From JAXDMK01 sp963790325 (lineage in GTDB: Bacteria; Actinomycetota; Acidimicrobiia; Acidimicrobiales; AC-14), in contig CAWBNY010000002.1 of the NCBI GenBank assembly GCA_963790325.1, positions 1,054,001 through 1,118,000 of the forward strand: a stretch of DNA of 64,000 bases. Direction: 5' to 3'. Under the pieces are notes generated by a model. That model searched no databases. It was not told where the DNA came from and saw only the letters and a program-made list of their open reading frames with translations. Of the stretch, positions 45,920 to 54,627 are shown piece by piece; positions within the stretch are counted from its first letter, which is position 1; every line of letters starts with the position of its first letter. The position numbers and the translations under genes were made by a program.

Positions 45920-48814
45920 CTACCCTGATCCCGGACCCTGACGGTGGCGGGCGAGAAGGGTGGTCAGCCGGGCCCGGGAGGACACCCCGAGCTTGGTGAA
46001 GATGTGGGAGAGGTGGCTCTCCACCGTCTTCTCGCTCAGGTAGAGGGTGCCCGCGATCTCCCGGTTGGTGTTGCCGGCGGCGACCAGTTCGGCCACCTCC
46101 CGCTCCCGGGCGGTGAGGGCGGCCAGACCGGCCCCGTCGGCAGACCCGGCGGCAGCCGGTTCCGACCGTGGTCGCCGGCCCACCCGGCCCAGCTCCCGCA
46201 GCGCCTCCTCCCGGTACGACGGCGCCCCGCAGGCGGCCAGCTCGCCCGCCGCCTGCTCCCAGAGGGCGGCGGCTCGGTCCCTGTCGCCCGAGGCGGCCAG
46301 GCACCGGCCGAGGAGGATCCGGGACCGGGCCGTCTCGATGGGTGCGGCGGCGGCGGCCGCATCTGCCACCGCGCTGGCCGCCAGCTCGGCCGCCGGCGCC
46401 GGCTCGTCGGCGTCGAGGAGGACGAGGGCCCGGGCCCGGTCGGCCGTGGCCCGGGCCAGGTGGAGGTCGAGCGTGGCTGCGGTCGTCGCCGCCCGGTCGG
46501 CCCACGCCGCCGCCTCCGCCCTCCGGCCGAGGGCCAGCTCGGCCCGGGTGAGCAGCTCGTAGCAGGTGCAGCGGGCGCCGGCGCCGATCAGCGCCAGGTC
46601 GGGACCGCCCCCGGCGGCCAGCACCTCGGCCCGGCACCGCGCCGGCTCGCCAGTCTCCAGGAGGGTGGCCCCGAGCACCCAGCCGCCGGTGGCGGAGATC
46701 ACGTTGTGGTCGACGGTGCTTCCGACCGCCAAGCACTCCTCGCCCGAACGCAGGGCGAGGGCGTGGTCGCCGGCGGCGGTGGCGGCCAGGGTCCGCACCC
46801 ACAGGGCCCACGACAGCGACTGGGGGTTGGCCGCCAGCCGGGCCGCGTCCTCCGCCAACTCGGCCAGCTCGCCGGCCTCGGCGCACCGGCCGCGAGCGAC
46901 CAGGGCGTACACCCGTCCCAACATGAGGGGGACGAGGAGCTGTCCCTGGCCCGACGCCTGGGACAGGGCGATGCCCCGCTCGGTGTGGCGGAGGGCGTCC
47001 TCGAAGCGCTCCATGAAGTTCTCGGCCCAGCACAGGTAGTAGGTGGCGTCGAGCTGGGCGGCCAGGGCGGTGTCGGGCAGGCCGTCGACCACCGCCCCGG
47101 CCCGGTCGAGGTGGGACGCGGCGGGGCCGGTGTCGCCCCGGATGTACTCGGCGAAGCCGAGGAGGGCGAGGGCGGCCGCCTCCAGCGCGGCCGCGCCCAG
47201 GGCCGCCGCGTCGGCGGCCGCAGCCGCCGCCCACGACTGCATGGCCGGGAAGTCGAAGGTGTAGATGGCGTCCACCGCCAGCTCCAGCTTGAGGGCGGCG
47301 GCCTCGGGCGAGCCCTGATCGGCCAGCTCCCCGAGGGCGGACGTGAGCCGGCCGTGGGCGTGGCGGTGGTGGCCGAGGAGGTGCTCGATGGCGGCGCAGG
47401 AGGCGATCAGCCGCACCCGGATCCCGGCCAGGGGGGCGAACCCCGGGGGGACCACCGCGATGGCGTCGAGGAGGACCATCCTGCTCTCGGCCAGCAGCCC
47501 GGCCGACGCCAGGGTGGTGGCGGTGGCGACCAGCAATCCGAGGCGGCGTTCGTCCTGGTCGTGAGGGAGCAGGCGCAGGGCGGCCTGATACCAGCGGGCG
47601 GCGGTGGCCGGAGCCCGGGGGGCGGCGGCCCGGGCCGCCTCCTGGAGCAGGGCCAGGGCGGCGGTGTCGCCGATCCGGGCCGAGCGCTCGACGTGGTGGG
47701 CCCGGACCTGCGGCGGCGCGCCCACCCGCTCGAGGGCCTGAGCCAGGCGGGCGTGGGCGGTCAGCCGCCACCCGGGCCCGGCGGACTGGTAGACGCCGTG
47801 GCGCACGATCGGGTGGCGGAAGCGGAAGTGGCGGGGGACGCTGGTCGGCCGGACCACGTCGAGGCGGACCAGCTCGTCGACGAGTTCGAAGGCGTCGCCC
47901 TCGTCGATCCCGGCCGCGGCCGCGGCCAGCTCCGGCTCGAACGACTCGCCCGTCACCGCCGCCCCCGCCAGGAGGTTCCGGGCCGGACCCGACAGCGCCG
48001 CCACCTCCGCTTCCAGCGCCGCCCGCACCGGCGCCGGCACGACCAGGTCGGCGTCGGCCAGGGTGAAGCCGCCGCCGACCCCCGGTCCACCGCCCGCCCG
48101 CACGAGCTGTTGCAGGTAGAACGGGTTGCCGCCGCTCTGCTGGTAGAGGCGGGCGTCGGTCACGCCGACCATCTGGCGGGCGTCGTCGGGTGACAGGGGG
48201 CCCAGCTCGAGCCGGTGGGCGGAGCCGTCGCGGGCCGCCTGCTCCAGGGCTGCGGCCAGGCGGGCCGACGTCCCCACCGGCCGCATGGCGACGGCCAGGA
48301 GGACGGGGCCGGCCGGGCGGTGGGCCACCAGGTGGCAGAGGAGCTCGGCCGACGCCGGGTCGGCCCAGTGCACGTCGTCGAGGACGAGGACGACGGGGCG
48401 GCGGGTGCTCAGGCCGTCGAGCAGGCCCCGCACCGCCCGGTGGGCCCGGTAGCGCTCCTCCTGGAGGCCGGCGGTGGCGCCCTCGGCCAGGTGGGCCAAG
48501 GCGGGGAAGATCCGGCCCAGCTCCGCCGGGAGCGCCACCTCGTCGCCGGTCAGCGACGCCAGGTAGTCGTCGAGGGCGGCCACGAACAGCCCGAACGGAA
48601 GGTCGCGCTCGAACTCGGCCGCCCGTCCTCCGAGGACCAGGTGGCGGCGGGCGTGGGCCTGGGTGTGCAGCTCGGCCAGCAGCCGGGTCTTGCCGATTCC
48701 GGGCTCCCCGACCACGTAGAGCAGCGGCGTGGCCCCGTCGTCGAGGGCGGCCAGGGCCCGTCCGACGATGTCGAGCTCCGCTCGCCGCCCGACGATCCGC
48801 GCTCCCTCAGCCAT
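45920..48814 (-). CDS. LuxR-family (LAL-type) transcriptional regulator with AAA ATPase domain
   Basis: 964 aa large ATP-binding LuxR regulator. The N-terminal STAND/AAA ATPase has Walker A VVGEPGIGKTRLL (about 34-46) and Walker B VVLVLDDVHWADPAS. A long helical TPR-like middle (about 350-860) follows. The C-terminal LuxR HTH is LTAREREVAELVAAGNTNREIAGTLYLSEKTVESHLSHIFTKLGV, shown here as its consecutive parts, near 890-945. Such proteins bind an inducer or partner through the middle region and activate nearby genes. The target may be the secreted protein downstream; this is inferred from position. Confidence 0.93.
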   Translation of the reverse strand: MAEGARIVGRRAELDIVGRALAALDDGATPLLYVVGEPGIGKTRLLAELHTQAHARRHLVLGGRAAEFERDLPFGLFVAALDDYLASLTGDEVALPAELGRIFPALAHLAEGATAGLQEERYRAHRAVRGLLDGLSTRRPVVLVLDDVHWADPASAELLCHLVAHRPAGPVLLAVAMRPVGTSARLAAALEQAARDGSAHRLELGPLSPDDARQMVGVTDARLYQQSGGNPFYLQQLVRAGGGPGVGGGFTLADADLVVPAPVRAALEAEVAALSGPARNLLAGAAVTGESFEPELAAAAAGIDEGDAFELVDELVRLDVVRPTSVPRHFRFRHPIVRHGVYQSAGPGWRLTAHARLAQALERVGAPPQVRAHHVERSARIGDTAALALLQEAARAAAPRAPATAARWYQAALRLLPHDQDERRLGLLVATATTLASAGLLAESRMVLLDAIAVVPPGFAPLAGIRVRLIASCAAIEHLLGHHRHAHGRLTSALGELADQGSPEAAALKLELAVDAIYTFDFPAMQSWAAAAAADAAALGAAALEAAALALLGFAEYIRGDTGPAASHLDRAGAVVDGLPDTALAAQLDATYYLCWAENFMERFEDALRHTERGIALSQASGQGQLLVPLMLGRVYALVARGRCAEAGELAELAEDAARLAANPQSLSWALWVRTLAATAAGDHALALRSGEECLAVGSTVDHNVISATGGWVLGATLLETGEPARCRAEVLAAGGGPDLALIGAGARCTCYELLTRAELALGRRAEAAAWADRAATTAATLDLHLARATADRARALVLLDADEPAPAAELAASAVADAAAAAAPIETARSRILLGRCLAASGDRDRAAALWEQAAGELAACGAPSYREEALRELGRVGRRPRSEPAAAGSADGAGLAALTAREREVAELVAAGNTNREIAGTLYLSEKTVESHLSHIFTKLGVSSRARLTTLLARHRQGPGSG

Positions 48815-48881
48815 CTCGCGTCACCCAGGTCTCGGGACGGCGATCAAGGTTTTCCCTGATGCGTCGGGCCCGTGGGGCGGT

Positions 48882-48887
48882 CATTCT
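48882..48887 (+). promoter_or_regulatory. -10 box CATTCT, leaderless small gene
   Basis: CATTCT, the same hexamer as in the leuA leader promoter, ends 6 nt before ATG 48894. A second candidate, TACGGT (48887-48892), is too close to the start. Confidence 0.4.
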
Positions 48888-48893
48888 ACGGTC

Positions 48894-49136
48894 ATGCGCA
48901 CTTACCTTCTCTGCCACCGCCACGACCCCCGGGAGTGCTCGGTCGCCTTCGCCTCCTGGACCGGATCCGACAGCCGACTCCGCCAGCAGCCGGTGCTGGC
49001 CTCGTGTGATTTCGGCGGCCACGGGCTCTGGTGGACCGTCGAGGCGGAGGACGACGAGGCCGCCCTGGCCGAGCTCCCGGCCTACGTGGCCCGGCGGACG
49101 GTGGCGGTCGAGGTCCGGGAGGTCATGGTCCCATGA
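48894..49136 (+). CDS. Small DUF4242-like protein
   Basis: 80 aa. MRTYLLCHRHDPRECSVAFASWTG, CDFGGHGLWWTVEAEDDEAALAELP and the ending VAVEVREVMVP fit a ferredoxin-like alpha-beta fold of small actinobacterial proteins in or near DUF4242. Cys and His residues in CHRHDPREC might bind a metal. Function unknown. Its stop overlaps the next start (ATGA). The shift from the divergent LuxR gene is 79 bp. Confidence 0.65.
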   Translation: MRTYLLCHRHDPRECSVAFASWTGSDSRLRQQPVLASCDFGGHGLWWTVEAEDDEAALAELPAYVARRTVAVEVREVMVP

Positions 49137-49972
49137 GTGGCCCGAGCCCCCTGGTCGACGAGCTCACCCCCGTCACCCCGCCGACCCGCCGGCTGCTCCT
49201 GGCCGGCACCGTCCTCGTCCTGGCCGCCGGCCTCGACCTCTTCCTCCTCACCGAGCACACCGACGACTACTTCGCCTGGACCATCGCCTCTCCCCTCACC
49301 GCCGCCTTCCTGGGCGCCGGCTACCTGGCCGCGGCCGTCCTCGACGGGATGTCGGCCCGGGAGCGGCTGTGGGCCGTCGCCCGGGTCCCCCTGCCGGCGG
49401 TGCTGGTCTTCACCACCACCACCTTCGTGATCACCCTCGTCCACCTCGACACCTTCCACATGGACTCGTTCTTCGGCTGGGCCTGGGTGGTCACCTACGC
49501 CCTGCTCCCGCCGTCGGTGGCGGCCGTCTTCATCTACCAACGCCGGATCGGGGGCGGCGACCCGCCCCGCCTCGCGCCCCTTGCCGGGTGGCTGCGCCTG
49601 GTCCTGGCCGCGGTGGGTGGGGTGGTGACCGCCCTCGGCGCGGCCATGGTGCTTGTCCCCTCGACTGCGGCCGGGTGGTGGCCGTGGGCCCTCACCGACC
49701 TCACCAGCCGGGCCGTGGGGGCGTGGCTCGTCATCGTCGGCCTCACCGCCGGCCAGGCGGCCTGGGAGAACGACTGGTCGCGGCTCCGTCCCCTGAGCAT
49801 CACCTACGTCGTGCTCGGGGTCCTCCAGCTGCTGGCGGTAGCCCGCTACCCGGACGAGTTGGAGCCGTCGCCGGCGGCGTGGACCTACGTGGCCTTCCTG
49901 ATCGCCCTGGTGGCCTTCGGGGCCGCCGGCTGGCGGGCTAGCCGGCGCCGGCCGCCGGCCCCGCCGCCTTGA
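49133..49972 (+). CDS. Multi-span integral membrane protein, unknown function
   Basis: 279 aa with about seven or eight predicted transmembrane segments, among them LLLAGTVLVLAAGLDLFLL, ASPLTAAFLGAGYLAAAVL and VTYALLPPSVAAVFIY. A motif HLDTFHMDSFFGWAWVVTY between spans is rich in aromatic residues. No family recognised. It overlaps the upstream small gene by 4 bp (ATGA) and its 3' end overlaps the convergent alpha-dioxygenase-like gene by 35 bp. Confidence 0.7.
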   Translation: MSGPSPLVDELTPVTPPTRRLLLAGTVLVLAAGLDLFLLTEHTDDYFAWTIASPLTAAFLGAGYLAAAVLDGMSARERLWAVARVPLPAVLVFTTTTFVITLVHLDTFHMDSFFGWAWVVTYALLPPSVAAVFIYQRRIGGGDPPRLAPLAGWLRLVLAAVGGVVTALGAAMVLVPSTAAGWWPWALTDLTSRAVGAWLVIVGLTAGQAAWENDWSRLRPLSITYVVLGVLQLLAVARYPDELEPSPAAWTYVAFLIALVAFGAAGWRASRRRPPAPPP

Positions 49973-51779
49973 CCCACGGATGGAAGGCGTTCTTCACGCC
50001 CTTCATCGTCGGGGCCAGCGCGGGGTAGTGGCGGAGCAGCACGGTGGCCATTGTGTTGTCCTCGATCCACTGGAGGCCGGCCTTGGTGTACACCTCGGGC
50101 GTGTACTTGTCGGTGAAGAAGCGGTCGCTGTTCAGCCGCCGCGAGGCCATGAGCACGAAGATCCGGAAAGCGGTGTCGGAGAAGGCGAACCCCTTGGGCA
50201 TGCGCTCGGCGAACATGCCCGGCGTGACGTCGAGCTTCTCGATGTCGCCGTCGTAGAGCCGGCTCAGCTCGTCGGCCCACTGCGGGTTGTCGGTGAGGTC
50301 GTCGAAGTCCTTGGCCGGCTTGAGGTGCAGGAGGCGCCGGAAATCGTTGTAGCGGGGGACGCCCAGCTCCCGTGACCGCACGATGTCGAGGGCGGCCAGG
50401 TCGAGCATGATCCCGTCGGGGCGGATGAACTCCTGCAGGAACCGGGGGAAGTTGTGCAGGCAGACGACGCCCGGGTGGAGCTGGCCGAACGAGTAGAACA
50501 GGTCGGTCATCGACACCCGCCTGAGCGTCTCCAGGGCGCCGTGGCCGGCCAGGCTGCGCAGCGTGGCCTCCTCCAGGAGGGTGTGGTCGAGAGCCGACCG
50601 CAGCGGGTAGTCGTCGGGGACGAGCGGGTGCATCCGGTAGACGGCGACGAACTCCTCGGTGAGGCAGTAGGGCACGTCGTAGTGCTGGGTCTCGGAGCCG
50701 GGGATGCCGCTGACGACCTCGCTCTTGCTCAGCCGGCCGAACCGCTTGTGGATCCGCTCGCCCAGCAGCCCCCACCAGTTGACGCGCAGGGCGAGGACCG
50801 TCGTGGGGTGGCTGATCACCGCCGTGGTCCACTCGACGGTGTGGATCTTGGCCACCAGGGCGGCGTTGACCAGCGACGCGTAGTTGAACAGGTCCTCGTC
50901 GGAGAAGCTGGGGTAGCGGGACTTGAGGTGGTCGCAGATCGAGTTGTGCTCCAGCGTGAACAGGTTCTGGAGCATGGCCAGTCCCAGCCAGAACCCGGGG
51001 ACGAGCGACGGGTCGAGGTCGGGGTCGGTGGGGTAGGGGATGAGCCCCAGGGCGGTGACGTGCAGCTTCCCGTCGACCCCCGTGCGCACCAGCTTCCGCA
51101 TCTTCTTGCTGCTGCCGTAGATGCTCGACAGATCCCACCAGTGGGTCTCGGTGTTGGTGTAGGTGGGCGGGAGGTCGCTCGGCCCCGGCGGGGTGGTGGG
51201 GTCGGGCCGGCTGCGCATGATCGTCATCGGGTCGGAGGGCCACGGGTCGTCGGCCGCCAGGGGGATCTCGATGGACTTGTCGTTGGGGCTCTTGCCGTGG
51301 CTGAACCAGTCCCGGATCTGGAACTGGAGCCAGCTGGCGACGAGGGCGTTGCAGGCGGTGGCGGGGATGAGCCCCTGGTCGCGGGTCATGACGGTGCGGC
51401 TGATCTCCCGGGGGCTGGGCGTGATCAGCTCGGCCCCGGTCTCGGGGAACGTGTTCTCGATGGGGACGTTGCGGCCGAACCTCGACTCGGCCATGCCCAT
51501 GGTGGGGTTCTCGAGGTCGTTGTAGGTGCCGTCGGCGGTGCGCCGGTTAACGACGATCGGGTCGAAGGGGTCGACCGGCGGAGTGTCGACCGCCGGCATC
51601 CCGGTGGTGTCGAACAGGTTCTTCTTGCGCAGCACGTCGCGGACGCCGATCAGCACCGGGATGCTGAGGATCCGGGGCAGCTTGTCCCAGCCCCGCTTGT
51701 GGTCGACCCAGGTGGCGACACGGTCGAAGGTGTTCCAGAAGAACGTGTCGTGGTAGCCCTTGGCGTCTTTCGAACTCAT
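49938..51779 (-). CDS. Alpha-dioxygenase/cyclooxygenase-like haem enzyme
   Basis: 613 aa peroxidase-cyclooxygenase superfamily protein closest in pattern to plant fatty-acid alpha-dioxygenases. The distal His161 is in QFQIRDWFSHGK; the catalytic-radical Tyr381 and proximal His384 are in EEFVAVYRMHPLVPDDY, the spacing of alpha-DOX rather than of peroxidases. SSIYGSSKK and NWWGLLGERI are other family features. The expected reaction is O2 insertion at C2 of fatty acids to form 2-hydroperoxides. The ATG has AGGAGGG about 10 nt upstream. It follows a membrane protein gene by 13 bp. Confidence 0.88.
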   Translation of the reverse strand: MSSKDAKGYHDTFFWNTFDRVATWVDHKRGWDKLPRILSIPVLIGVRDVLRKKNLFDTTGMPAVDTPPVDPFDPIVVNRRTADGTYNDLENPTMGMAESRFGRNVPIENTFPETGAELITPSPREISRTVMTRDQGLIPATACNALVASWLQFQIRDWFSHGKSPNDKSIEIPLAADDPWPSDPMTIMRSRPDPTTPPGPSDLPPTYTNTETHWWDLSSIYGSSKKMRKLVRTGVDGKLHVTALGLIPYPTDPDLDPSLVPGFWLGLAMLQNLFTLEHNSICDHLKSRYPSFSDEDLFNYASLVNAALVAKIHTVEWTTAVISHPTTVLALRVNWWGLLGERIHKRFGRLSKSEVVSGIPGSETQHYDVPYCLTEEFVAVYRMHPLVPDDYPLRSALDHTLLEEATLRSLAGHGALETLRRVSMTDLFYSFGQLHPGVVCLHNFPRFLQEFIRPDGIMLDLAALDIVRSRELGVPRYNDFRRLLHLKPAKDFDDLTDNPQWADELSRLYDGDIEKLDVTPGMFAERMPKGFAFSDTAFRIFVLMASRRLNSDRFFTDKYTPEVYTKAGLQWIEDNTMATVLLRHYPALAPTMKGVKNAFHPWVKAAGPAAGAG

Positions 51780-51792
51780 CTGGTCACCCTCC

Positions 51793-52533
51793 TCATGGGC
51801 GCCGGTCGGCCGCCTCCTTCATCAGCGACACGGTGTACTTCTTGGTCATCACCCAGGTGGCCAGGACAAGGGCGACGTTGAACCCTATGACCACCCCATA
51901 TTCCCAGCGCTGGGCCACGTAGGTGGGGACGTCGTCGCCCGGCACCTCGAACAGGAGCAGCTCGTTGACGACGACCAGCGCGGTCAGGACGTACAGCGAC
52001 GCGATGACGGCCCAGTTGAGCGTCGGCGCCCACGGCCGGGCCGCCTTCTTCTCGGGGGTGTCGTAGAGCTTCTGGAGGAGGCGCCGGGGGCCGACGTCGA
52101 GGTACCGGTAGGCCACGATCCACCACAGCAGGACGTAGTAGCGGAACCAGCTCACCACCATGGCCGCGAAGACGACGTGGAGCGTGTACTCGAAGAAGTT
52201 GCGGAACACGACCCACCGCCCGATGAGCTTGCCGAACGACTGCGGGTTGCGGTTGAGGTAGGTGGCCAGGGGCAGCGACGAGGACAGGAGGGCGATGCGT
52301 CCGCCCCAGTACCAGAGGGTGCTCTTGTGGGCGATGGCCAGCGGTCCTACGACGAAGAGGTCGGCCGACACCACGATGATGTGGAGGATGAACAGGCGGA
52401 TGGCGAACGGGTTGGCGAAGAGGGGGTTGAGCAGCTCGTTCGGCCGTCTCAGGCCCTGGTGGATCTGGCGGGCCCCGACGCCGAAGCCCCATGCCAGGAG
52501 GCCGACGTACACGACGGTGATGAGGATTCTCAC
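51793..52533 (-). CDS. Membrane protein paired with the alpha-dioxygenase-like enzyme
   Basis: 246 aa, GTG start, about five or six transmembrane segments (ILITVVYVGLLAWGFGVGA, FILHIIVVSADLFVVGPLA, YTLHVVFAAMVVSWF, YVLTALVVVNELLLF, VVIGFNVALVLATWVM). It has conserved-looking polar loops (RHNP-like YLNRNPQSFGKLIGRWVVF). Not recognised. The 13-bp gap to the enzyme gene suggests they work together, perhaps with this protein tethering the enzyme or handling its lipid product. Confidence 0.7.
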   Translation of the reverse strand: MRILITVVYVGLLAWGFGVGARQIHQGLRRPNELLNPLFANPFAIRLFILHIIVVSADLFVVGPLAIAHKSTLWYWGGRIALLSSSLPLATYLNRNPQSFGKLIGRWVVFRNFFEYTLHVVFAAMVVSWFRYYVLLWWIVAYRYLDVGPRRLLQKLYDTPEKKAARPWAPTLNWAVIASLYVLTALVVVNELLLFEVPGDDVPTYVAQRWEYGVVIGFNVALVLATWVMTKKYTVSLMKEAADRRP

Positions 52534-52595
52534 CTGACCACGACCTCGCCTCCTCCGCCGGACGTGCCCTTAATGTAGCCAGCGGCTGGTCGCGG

Positions 52596-53561
52596 CTAGC
52601 GGCGCTCGGCCGCGGCCCGGGCCTGGATCAGGTGGTAGAGGAGGATGAGCTGGGTCAGGGCGAGGGGCTCGTCCCGCACCTCGGGGTCGATCCGGCCCAG
52701 GGAGTCGGGGACGGGCTCGTCGACGCCCAGCTCGTCCCAGATGGCCTGCTCCACCTTCCGGGTGTCGTCCCGGTCGGCGTAGGAGTGGATGTGGACGGAG
52801 TCCACCGGCTTGCCGTCGTCGTCCCGCCGGAGCTTGAGGTGCGTGGCGTCCTTGACGTCGTCGCTCAGGATGTTGGACAGGTCGGGGTGGCTGATGGTGG
52901 GCCGGAGGAGGAGGTAGGCGCTCAGGGGGTCGGCCGCGGTCTCGCCCCGGGACTCGATGGGGGCGAACCGGATCACGATGTCGGCGTGGGCCCGCTGGGG
53001 GCGGATGAACTCGGTCGACTCCGGCTCCCGCTTCTGGAGCTCGGCCCGGACCTGGTCCTCGGTGTAGCCCCGCTTGCCGATGTCGCGCTTGAGCTTCCAG
53101 GCGATGCGGATGTCCTCCGGCGGGTCGAGGTAGACGGTGATGTCGAAGCAGGCCCGCGACACCTTGGTCGACAGGGGGAGCAGGCCCTCGACGATCACGA
53201 AGTCGGCCGGCTCGATGTACTCGGGGCGGTCGAGGGTGCCGGTGTCGTGGTTGTAGATCGGCTTGAGGATGGGCTGGCCCATGGCCAGGTGCTGGAGGTG
53301 CTGCTCCATGATGTCGATGTAGTTGCACTTCGGATGGAGCGGGGTGAACGGGAGGCCCTTGCGCTCCTCCCGGTCGAAGCGGTGGTAGTCGTCGGCGCCG
53401 ATGGAGGTGATCCGGTCGCGGCCGAGGGCCTCCACCAGTCCGGCGGTCAGGGTGGTCTTCCCGGTCCCGCTGTCGCCCGCGATGGCGAGGAGGATGGGAC
53501 GGACGGTGCCGTTCCCCCCGCGACCCTCGCCGCGCCCGATCGTCACCTGCTTGTCACTCAT
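52596..53561 (-). CDS. Phosphoribulokinase-like kinase
   Basis: 321 aa of the PRK/uridine kinase P-loop family. Walker A is AGDSGTGKTT (about 28-37); DDYHRFDREERK and HPKCNYIDIMEQHLQHLAMGQPILKPIYNHDTG followed by EPADFVIVEGLLPL match phosphoribulokinase of the Calvin cycle rather than uridine kinase. No RuBisCO gene lies within the window, so its pathway is open. The ATG has GGAGGTAGAGGG upstream. A small ORF ends 4 bp before the start. Confidence 0.82.
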   Translation of the reverse strand: MSDKQVTIGRGEGRGGNGTVRPILLAIAGDSGTGKTTLTAGLVEALGRDRITSIGADDYHRFDREERKGLPFTPLHPKCNYIDIMEQHLQHLAMGQPILKPIYNHDTGTLDRPEYIEPADFVIVEGLLPLSTKVSRACFDITVYLDPPEDIRIAWKLKRDIGKRGYTEDQVRAELQKREPESTEFIRPQRAHADIVIRFAPIESRGETAADPLSAYLLLRPTISHPDLSNILSDDVKDATHLKLRRDDDGKPVDSVHIHSYADRDDTRKVEQAIWDELGVDEPVPDSLGRIDPEVRDEPLALTQLILLYHLIQARAAAERR

Positions 53562-53565
53562 CCCT

Positions 53566-53802
53566 CTACCTCCGTGCCCCGAATCGGTGGAGTTTGTCGC
53601 GTTTGGCGGGGCCGCGTTTCACGGTCGGTTCGATGGACGCCGCGGTGGCTGCGGTGCGGTCTCTCAACGCCGCCATCGACGGGCGGGACGTGAACGCCCG
53701 GGCGGGGTTGACGACGAGGAGCTCCGGTTCGTCGGCGCCGCCGGCGGGGTCTTCTTCGGTCGGTCGGCGTGCCTGGAGGCGTGGGCGGGGGTCCTTCGAC
53801 AC
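53566..53802 (-). CDS. Possible small basic protein upstream of the PRK-like gene
   Basis: A 78-codon frame starting with GTG, ending in the ribosome-binding region of the kinase gene. The C-terminal half (EPELLVVNPARAFTSRP, then TVKRGPAKRDKLHRF) is not compositionally extreme. No family recognised. The spacing favours it slightly over the forward frame that covers the same bases; whether it is coding is unsure. Confidence 0.35.
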   Translation of the reverse strand: MSKDPRPRLQARRPTEEDPAGGADEPELLVVNPARAFTSRPSMAALRDRTAATAASIEPTVKRGPAKRDKLHRFGARR

Positions 53803-53878
53803 GTTCCCGGACCGGGACGTGTTCGCCGACCCGCTCGATGTCGAGCTCGTGCCACACGGCTGAGACGCCGCTGGTGCG

Positions 53879-54199
53879 TCAGCAGTCGACGGCCGCGCCG
53901 AGGGCTCGGCAGGCCTCCTCGAGGCGCCCCGCGTCGAGCGAGCACAGCCGCTCGACGAGGTACGCCTTGGGAAGGACCCGGAGGTTGTCGAAGCTGGCGG
54001 CGCACTCGGTCGGCATTCCGTCCGCCGGCCCGAGGAGCAATTCGGTGGGGATGTTCCTGACCGTTCGGGTTATCGGGGCGGCGAGAACGTTGCGGAGCAC
54101 GGGAATCGCCGCGGATCGGGTCATGACGAGGAACGGTCGGCGACCGACGTCCTCGAGCTCGCCCCACCACACCTCCCCTCGCCGAGGGGAGCTCACCAC
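53879..54199 (-). CDS. MazF/PemK-type ribonuclease toxin
   Basis: 106 aa. RRGEVWWGELEDVGRRPFLVMTR is the characteristic first strand region of MazF; VLAAPITRTVRNIPTELLL and ECAASFDNLRVLPKAYLV continue the family pattern. An mRNA interferase is expected. The GTG start overlaps the antitoxin stop by 7 bp. GC content appears a little lower than in the neighbours. Confidence 0.88.
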   Translation of the reverse strand: MVSSPRRGEVWWGELEDVGRRPFLVMTRSAAIPVLRNVLAAPITRTVRNIPTELLLGPADGMPTECAASFDNLRVLPKAYLVERLCSLDAGRLEEACRALGAAVDC

Positions 54200-54447
54200 G
54201 GTTCCTCGGCGATCGCGTCTCTCAGGGATGCCATCGCGGCGGCGTCTTCCAGCCTGGTCGGCGGCATCCGGCGATAGCCCGCGAGGATCGCTCGATCGGT
54301 CTCGGTCCGCCTGTGCGACTCCATGATCGCTTCGATGCCGGCCCGGACCGCCGCCGCTCGGCTGTCATAGGCCCCCCGGCTCACCAGGTCATCGAGTGCG
54401 GCGAGAACCTCCGCCGGAAGTCGAACTGCGATCTGCTCTGACGCCAC
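54193..54447 (-). CDS. Ribbon-helix-helix antitoxin partner of MazF
   Basis: 84 aa. The N-terminus EQIAVRLPAEVLAALDDLVSRGAYDSRAAAVRAGIEAIM is a ribbon-helix-helix DNA-binding domain; the C-terminal 35 residues should bind the toxin. GTG 54447 is chosen because the homology begins there and a -10 box lies 5 nt upstream; the open frame continues to 54552. It is expected to repress its own promoter together with MazF. Confidence 0.82.
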   Translation of the reverse strand: MASEQIAVRLPAEVLAALDDLVSRGAYDSRAAAVRAGIEAIMESHRRTETDRAILAGYRRMPPTRLEDAAAMASLRDAIAEEPW

Positions 54448-54452
54448 GGGCA

Positions 54453-54477
54453 AGGATACCAATCCGGGATTCGAATC
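54453..54477 (-). promoter_or_regulatory. Promoter and possible operator of the mazEF-type operon
   Basis: On the gene strand, TATCCT (54458-54453) is followed after 5 nt by the GTG start, so a leaderless mRNA is likely. The palindrome GATTCGAATC (54468-54477) sits in the spacer and is a candidate antitoxin operator. Confidence 0.45.
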
Positions 54478-54627
54478 GGTATGCGAATGGTCCCGGCTTC
54501 TCCACCACTCACGCCTCCATCCGAAGGCAAGCCACTTCCGACGGGAGGACACGTTTCTCTGGGCGGAGGTCGCCCGTAGCCACCCGGTTGGTAGACCGCG
54601 TCGACGGGGTGCGGATGTTCCGCCGTG

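Noticed and set aside
53594..53863. Forward 89-codon ORF between the PRK-like and MazF genes
   Set aside because: Ser/Arg/Gly-rich composition without any family pattern; the reverse frame over the same bases is slightly more plausible, itself only weakly.
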